A stretch of DNA of 64,000 bases from Solen grandis. Taxonomy: Eukaryota > Mollusca > Bivalvia > Adapedonta > Solenidae. The translations under genes and the position numbers were made by a program. Below, in pieces: positions 58,435-64,000 of this stretch. Position 1 is the stretch's first letter. Every line of letters begins with the position of its first letter. Under the pieces are notes generated by a model, which was not told where the DNA came from, searched no databases, and saw only the letters and a list, made by a program, of their open reading frames with translations. Location: assembly GCA_021229015.1 (NCBI GenBank), contig CM037781.1, forward strand, positions 63,211,316 through 63,275,315. The letters are read 5' to 3'.

Positions 58435-58625
58435 TATGGTCCAGTGGTATCATATACGACTGTGGACTGGAAGGTTGTAGGTTTGAACCCCACTGACAGG
58501 GGAAAGAATATTTCATGAATTTTGCATGCACATAGTACTGGTCCAACCCAGGAACCAATGAGAAGAATGAGTAGATGTTTTCAGAACTTGTTTCCCAAGC
58601 AATGTTTAAAGAAATAAATTTTAAC
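58435..58625 (+). mobile_element. tRNA-SINE, family B
   Basis: GGTCCAGTGGTATCATATAC (A-box region) and GGTTGTAGGTTTGAACCCC (B box) form the head. AGTACTGGTCCAACCCAGGA and AGAACTTGTTTCCCAAGCAA follow, matching 44345-44520. The long minus-strand frame across it is a SINE artefact. Confidence 0.8.
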
Positions 58626-58629
58626 AAAC

Positions 58630-61600
58630 TGACAGTTCTCCAACACAACATTCATGTATAATAACCAAAATATTGTTGCTGGGATGATATAAAATATTTT
58701 ATGGTCAATATAGCTGATGCAGTTTTCAATGAAATCGGTCATGGCCAGCTGTTCTATTTCAGGAGGTTCTATTTCCTCAGTCAAATTACATGTCAACACC
58801 ACAAAGATACATTTCTTTCATTTGCAATGTTTATGACCATTATATCATTGACACTAATTGATTTTGCTATTCAGGAATCTGAATTGTAAAACAAATGCTC
58901 ACTATATGCATGCTGCAGTTCCTTGCTCTCCGAAACTACAGCATGCTATTGTGTTGATAACAATTCACTGTATGGAATGGTAGAGGCAATCAGCCATAGA
59001 TAACCAAGCAGGCCGGTTTCCTGGTCCTCTCCTCTGGCCTGGGGTAGCAATCTTCTCCTGCTTAGACTGGTGCCAAACCACCAGTTCTTGTGATAACATA
59101 CTGCCAGACTTTTTCTGATTCAACAAACAGCTAGCAGTGCTGTTTTACCTGAGTGATAAAGTCTACACCTAGGCATGTGATGTTCAGTTTGTCAAACCTT
59201 AACCCTAAGGTACAAAATGATTAATGCTGCAGTTCAAAGACATTGTTTTTTTACAGGCTTGGTGATTGAAGGAGGCAAATGCTAGAAATATTGAGCATCG
59301 GGATGATTTTGTAAAATAAAAACACTTTAAGTCTGTACCAAAACAAGGCATTAAATGGATTGGGAACAACAACTGCATTGTATTTACCCTTACTTGTGGT
59401 TGCCTGGTGTGTAAGATTTAGAAGTTGGTTGAAGTGACCAGCCTGCACCTCAAGTATCTCCATGTGGCCTGTTTACCTCAAGTGCTTACCTGAGTACTGA
59501 TGGGATTGAGTTGGTACCAAACCCTACTTCTGCACTGAAGAGTCATCAGGTTCTTGGCTTCTGAAATCATTCTGGTTAAAAGAGAAAAAAAAATCTAAAA
59601 TGGAATTATTAAAAAAGCTTGAGTGCAATAGATACATGATTTTTTAAAGCATGCTACTGGGTTTTTTTTACAGTTAATTAAATATTATATACCCATTGCT
59701 TTTAATTCTCTGCCGTCATGCTGATAGGACTGCCTGCTATGAAAGAAATAGAGTGCCTTGGCCAGGACTGGGATGGAACCGTCCTTCCATGTCAGGCAAC
59801 TGCTTTCCATTCAGATCTTAGCAAAAGTCCTTTTTGACAATCAGTGTCAAATAAAAACAGAATACAGAGTCCTTTATTATGGCATCAGACAACAATAAAA
59901 AACAAGCAAGGACTCTTGCTACAATATCATGCATGCCTGGCAAAGATATGAAATAGATCGGAAGCAAGCGGAAACAGATAGCTTGACAGCCTTTGACACT
60001 TAGCGTTGTGTCGACGCTAGACTGACTGGTAGTGTAACGGAACAAACCAGAGGATGAATGGGCGGGATATGGTCTCGCCTAAGACTCTGGGAGGCCAGTA
60101 AACTACTCAGTATGGCAGGCTTGAATAAACATACAAACACTCTCTGGTTCCATGCTTTTGCTTCCCAAGAAGTCGGCTAACGGTAAACCATTTAGGGGAC
60201 CAGCATGTCTTACCGTTTTAATGGTCCCAATGTGGGTTGAATGAAAATTAATGACATGTTTCATTTGACAAGTGGGTTAAAGCTGTCAATCACAGAATTT
60301 AGAAAATTATTATTCTTTCTCAACAAGTTGGCAGAGCAGCCACAGTGTTATCAGTAGAAAAAGTATTGCTCTCAAAATAGTTTTAAAAAAAATGAACAGA
60401 TTCCAAGCTATTATCATGGAAAAAAAAGCAGCATAGCCAGGCCGCAGAGCGTGCTTGAAATGTCGACATACTGATTTAGACAACTATTTTATTTTAAGTA
60501 TAGAGAAGCAATATTGGCCACATCTGGGGAACAGATTTCCAAATATAAGAGTTATAAAGGTCAGATTTATGGGCCTTTGACCTTTTTGACAGATGCGTGG
60601 AGGATTATCTGGCAGGTTTAGGAAGATGTCCAGCATATGTACCGCAGCTGTCTCAACACAAGGTCAATTGGACGGAGCGTCTCAGAAAAAAATCATGATA
60701 TTCATGGCCAAGTAGGCGGATGGTTTGAGGCCTTCATGGCCAGCAGGCCCAGCAGTGATTATCCAGGGGCAAGATTTTGAAATGTTTGGCCAATCTCATT
60801 GAAATCTGCTAAAATGAGAGAAAAAATCCATTGTGAAAAATGAAAACCAATTTCTCATATAGCTTAAATCTACAAGTTTTGGGGAATTTTTTTTTCTCAT
60901 GATAAAATTAAGACAGAAATATCCCTTCAGGCCCACACAGATTAGATAGAGTAACTGGGATGTATAATCAGTTATTAATTAATTGGTACAGTAATGGTTA
61001 AAGGAAATTTGGCTTGAAAAAAATATAGAGCATATAATTACAGTGACTGAACAAAAGTGCTTTGAAGAATTTTAGTTTTGCTTATAGATATTGTGACTTC
61101 AGTCCAATCTTTAATGCCAGGTATGGCATTAGTCTTTCCTTTTTTAATTTAAGTATTCTTCTATTCGTTGAATTTTATTATGTCTGGAAAGACGAGCGGT
61201 ATAATATTTCTTTCTACAAAGGCAGATTGATCAAGACTATATTTTGAGTAAAGACAAGTACTGAGATTTTATGTCTGTAATGAAATAGACCTAGCATGTA
61301 CTTCGCCACATACCAGGATATACTGGAAATTGGAAGGAAAAAAAAAGGGTACTCCTTAAAATATTTCCAACCAGAAGCACTTGCGTGCCTATCTATCCAG
61401 TGCCTTTACCTTTTTTTATATCATCTTCAAAAAGAGCCCAGTTATCAGGCATTAGATGAAAAGAATCATTATCAATTAAAGACCCAATGGATCAGCTGGA
61501 TGTCTGCCTTAAGATGGAAACAAGCAACAGATATGTTTTGTACTTTTTTAAAATCTATTTTTAGTTCTGGTTTCTGATACTTTTTACTGTTGTGCAATTT

Positions 61601-61833
61601 ATTCACAAAGCATTGTTCCTTAATCAACATACCTCTCCCAGACTCGTGTTATGCTCATTTGGAGAGGGGCTAGCGTCTGTCACTGACCTGTTTCTTTATA
61701 TTCTGTGTTCTGAGATCATTAAAAGTGTATTGTAGGGCAGCCAGCATTCTCATTCTGTGATAACATTATCTGAGGCGATAGTTTTGACATGGATGACTTT
61801 TCCCACATGTTGTGGACTCCAGACATGGTCTAG
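58630..61833. other. Long non-coding stretch
   Basis: No exon with good splice signals, no paired inverted repeats and no tandem array recognised. Confidence 0.4.
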
Positions 61834-61909
61834 TTATCAGGGACTTTGGTGATCCCTGGTCTCCAGCCTGGCCTGAGAGAGAGGGGGCCAGTGGAAGTGA
61901 CACTGGTTA
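61834..61909 (+). repeat. Direct repeat, left copy
   Basis: TTATCAGGGACTTTGGTGAT, then CCCTGG…CCAGCCTG, then GTGACACTG, is shared with 63078-63147 about 1.24 kb away. It may be part of a local duplication around the 39-bp array. Confidence 0.75.
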
Positions 61910-61934
61910 TCAAATCTACATCAATGGGCCCCCT

Positions 61935-62010
61935 TGCAGGAAAATTGATGATTGATACCTGGTAATTGATTGTTAATTGATAAAGACCTGTTAATTGGTC
62001 CATTCTACAG
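61935..62010. promoter_or_regulatory. Cluster of homeodomain-type TAATTG sites
   Basis: ATTGATGATTGATACC, GGTAATTGATTGTTAATTGA and CTGTTAATTGGTCC lie within about 60 bases. This density of TAATTG/ATTGAT cores is unusual against the flanks, but such sites are common by chance in AT-rich DNA. Confidence 0.2.
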
Positions 62011-62458
62011 GAGCAGTAGGGAGTTAGGGGTAGTCAGCAACCCACCTGGTGGCAATGCAGATGTAACCAGAAGCACCTTTTGATGGCTCAGTCTTGCTAA
62101 TGAGAATAAGAATTAGTTATGTACCTGACATTTGACAGGCCTCAACCCCTTGTGGTGTTTGTATTAGATTTTAATAAGGTTATTCCAGTTGACTCAATGC
62201 CAGGATAGAGCTAAGAAAGGGGCAAATGTGTAGTTTGTAGATAAATTGAACTGCTGTCATGACTTTGAGGGAAAAAAAGAGTATAAGATATTTACAAATA
62301 AGTCATTTTTCACAAAGGTTGATTTATTGATCTTTTGTCAAGATGTATTTTATGTTCCCATACAAGTCATTATTATATCTGAATTCTCAATTTTGTTTAA
62401 TCTGAGAGTAAATTACAGTATGCTGGAAGATAGTTTATCATTCTGGACTGGAATGGTC

Positions 62459-63077
62459 ACCTCTAGGAATTAGCAGAATCATTTTATAGAACATAAGTCC
62501 TCTAGGAATTAGCAGAATCATTTTATAGAACATTAGTCCTCTAGGAATTAGCAGAATCATTTTATAGAACATAGTCCTCTAGGAATTAGCAGAATCATTT
62601 TATAGAACATAAGTCCTCTAGGAATTAGCAGAATCATTTTATAGAACATTAGTCCTCTAGGAATTAGCAGAATCATTTTATAGAACATTAGTCCTCTAGG
62701 AATTAGCAGAATCATTTTATAGAACATAAGTCCTCTAGGAATTAGCAGAATCATTTTATAGAACATTAGTCCTCTAGGAATTAGCAGAATCATTTTATAG
62801 AACATAAGTCCTCTAGGAATTAGCAGAATCATTTTATAGAACATAAGTCCTCTAGGAATTAGCAGAATCATTTTATAGAACATAAGTCCTCTAGGAATTA
62901 GCAGAATCATTTTATAGAACATTAGTCCTCTAGGAATTAGCAGAATCATTTTATAGAACATTAGTCCTCTAGGAATTAGCAGAATCATTTTATAGAACAT
63001 AAATCCTCTAGGAATTAGCAGAATCATTTTATAGGACATTAGTCCTCTAGGAATTAGCAGAATCATTTTATAGAACA
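62459..63077 (+). repeat. 39-bp minisatellite, 16 copies
   Basis: The unit runs TCCTCTAGGAATTAGCAGAA, TCATTTTATAGAACATAAG. Variants differ mostly at the join (CATAAG, CATTAG, CATAG). Since 39 is a multiple of three, a minus-strand frame of 253 codons runs through it with a 13-residue period; it is not a gene. Confidence 0.95.
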
Positions 63078-63151
63078 TTATCAGGGACTTTGGTGATCCC
63101 TGGCCCCAGCCTGTCCTGAGTGAGAGGGAGTCAGTGGTAGTGACACTGCTC
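63078..63151 (+). repeat. Direct repeat, right copy
   Basis: Matches 61834-61909 with several differences and abuts the last minisatellite unit at TTATCAGGG. Confidence 0.75.
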
Positions 63152-64000
63152 TTGGCATTAATATGACACACAGCTATAATAGTGCCTTTTGGAAAAGGTT
63201 TCAGGGAAACAAGGATAATGAAGAAAGCAGTCTGGGTTGTAGAACTGCAAGCTGTGACACATGGAGATGTTTTGTCTGTACAGGACAGAAACCAAGAAGT
63301 GGCAAACTCATCTCTCACCTTTTTGTTTGTTTATGATGTGAGTCACATGTGTTTGGATAAGCCCAGACAGATTCTGAGAGAAACCTGAAGCAGCTAAATG
63401 TGCTCCCACTCCAGATGAAGGCCCAGTAAGTTTTGTATTTGGCAGGTATGATTAGGCCAATTAGGTGTGTAGAGGCAATGCCTTCCCCCGTGTATGTGGA
63501 GAAATTGCTTGGAATTACTCGCCCGCTGCGGCTCTGCATTCTTTAAGTCATATTCAAGCCATAGGATAATAGGACCTCATCTAAACCTGCTTATATTACA
63601 ATAAAATTGATACATGATAGATACAGGGGTGTGGGACTAATTACAGAGGGGTTGCAGGAATGGAGTAGTAATACATCCAGTATGTTCTTCCACAGTTGAT
63701 AGACTGCTGCTACCATAAGACCAATCAATTAATGAATAAGCTTTATAATTGTCTATAAGCCTACCAGTGGGTTTTAGATTGATTGCCTCTGTCTGGTCTT
63801 ATTATTTATGTATAATTTGTATTACTTAAACAACTCCTCAAAAATGTTATTCTATTTTTAGGAGTTATTTTGAAGCCTCTCTTTGTGTCTTATTTTATTT
63901 TGATCTCGGATGCCTCACTTGCTGGAGATTCAGTAATGATCAAAGATACCAGAATTTATCCTATGGCTGGAGTAATTAAGATTATTTTTAAGACAAAATG
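63152..64000. other. Non-coding stretch to window end
   Basis: ACCAATCAATTAATGAATAA near 63720 is again homeodomain-site-like. No exon or repeat recognised. Confidence 0.4.

Noticed and set aside
58190..58651. 153-codon minus-strand frame
   Set aside because: Runs through a family B SINE; such frames are common in SINE antisense sequence.
62557..63318. 253-codon minus-strand frame with a 13-residue repeat
   Set aside because: It is created by a 39-bp tandem repeat whose length is a multiple of three; there is no start context or flanking coding signal.
1..64000. CRISPR array or prokaryotic operon
   Set aside because: Tandem repeats here have no spacer structure, and all gene evidence is eukaryotic (introns, SINEs, retrotransposons).

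Overview
The window is animal nuclear DNA, most likely from a bivalve mollusc. It has no operons and is AT-rich with little coding sequence. It carries GT/AG-flanked exons, C2H2 zinc-finger exons, tRNA-derived SINEs, many miniature inverted-repeat elements, and interspersed repeats typical of bivalve genomes: 'AGCTCACCTTGAG…CTCAGGTGAG', 'AGGTGAGCGATCCAGGGCC', 'CTTGACTATTCGAA…GAATAGTCGAGCGTG' and 'CCCTTTCCCTCATA'. The taxon is inferred from recognising these repeats, not from a search. Two runs of exactly 100 N (14301-14400 and 28824-28923) are scaffold gaps.

Region 1, 1-9.6 kb (minus-strand relics and MITEs): a decayed minus-strand molluscan zinc-finger sequence (434-1240) lies beside a broken minus-strand Ty3/gypsy retrotransposon (about 1681-6835). 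The gypsy copy still shows its gag, protease, reverse transcriptase, RNase H and integrase landmarks. It is followed by the 3' tail of a non-LTR retrotransposon ORF, a TTAA-flanked MITE, a candidate exon and a second small MITE. Region 2, 9.7-14.8 kb: a tRNA-SINE with a perfect 13-bp target duplication, a 463-bp MITE, and a PIF/Harbinger pair made of an intact minus-strand transposase and a divergent plus-strand spliced Myb/SANT-like gene interrupted by an N gap. Region 3, 16.7-20.6 kb: two plus-strand exons of a C2H2 zinc-finger gene. One finger is split across the intron in matching phase, and the second exon carries three frame breaks. Region 4, 20.9-28.8 kb: satellites, a CRE-rich tandem repeat, and a TTAA-flanked DNA transposon (25209-26836) with about 140-bp inverted repeats that encodes a small protein resembling the C-terminal cytoplasmic domain of P2X7 receptors. 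Part of this region is repeated up to the second gap.

Region 5, 28.9-64 kb: mostly non-coding and probably intronic or intergenic. It holds several SINE families, a TA-flanked MITE, two copies of a 234-bp piggyBac-type MITE, and minisatellites with 27-, 39-, 49- and about 55-bp units. The best gene evidence here is a previously unmarked first coding exon at 53376-53499 with a Kozak-like start and strong splice donor. A phase-symmetric internal exon candidate lies at 35373-35465. The large empty intervals suit long introns of a plus-strand gene that continues past the right edge, but this is inference.

The most unusual item is the P2X7-C-like gene carried inside a TTAA-type transposon; next are the Harbinger/Myb pair and the hidden exon at 53.4 kb.
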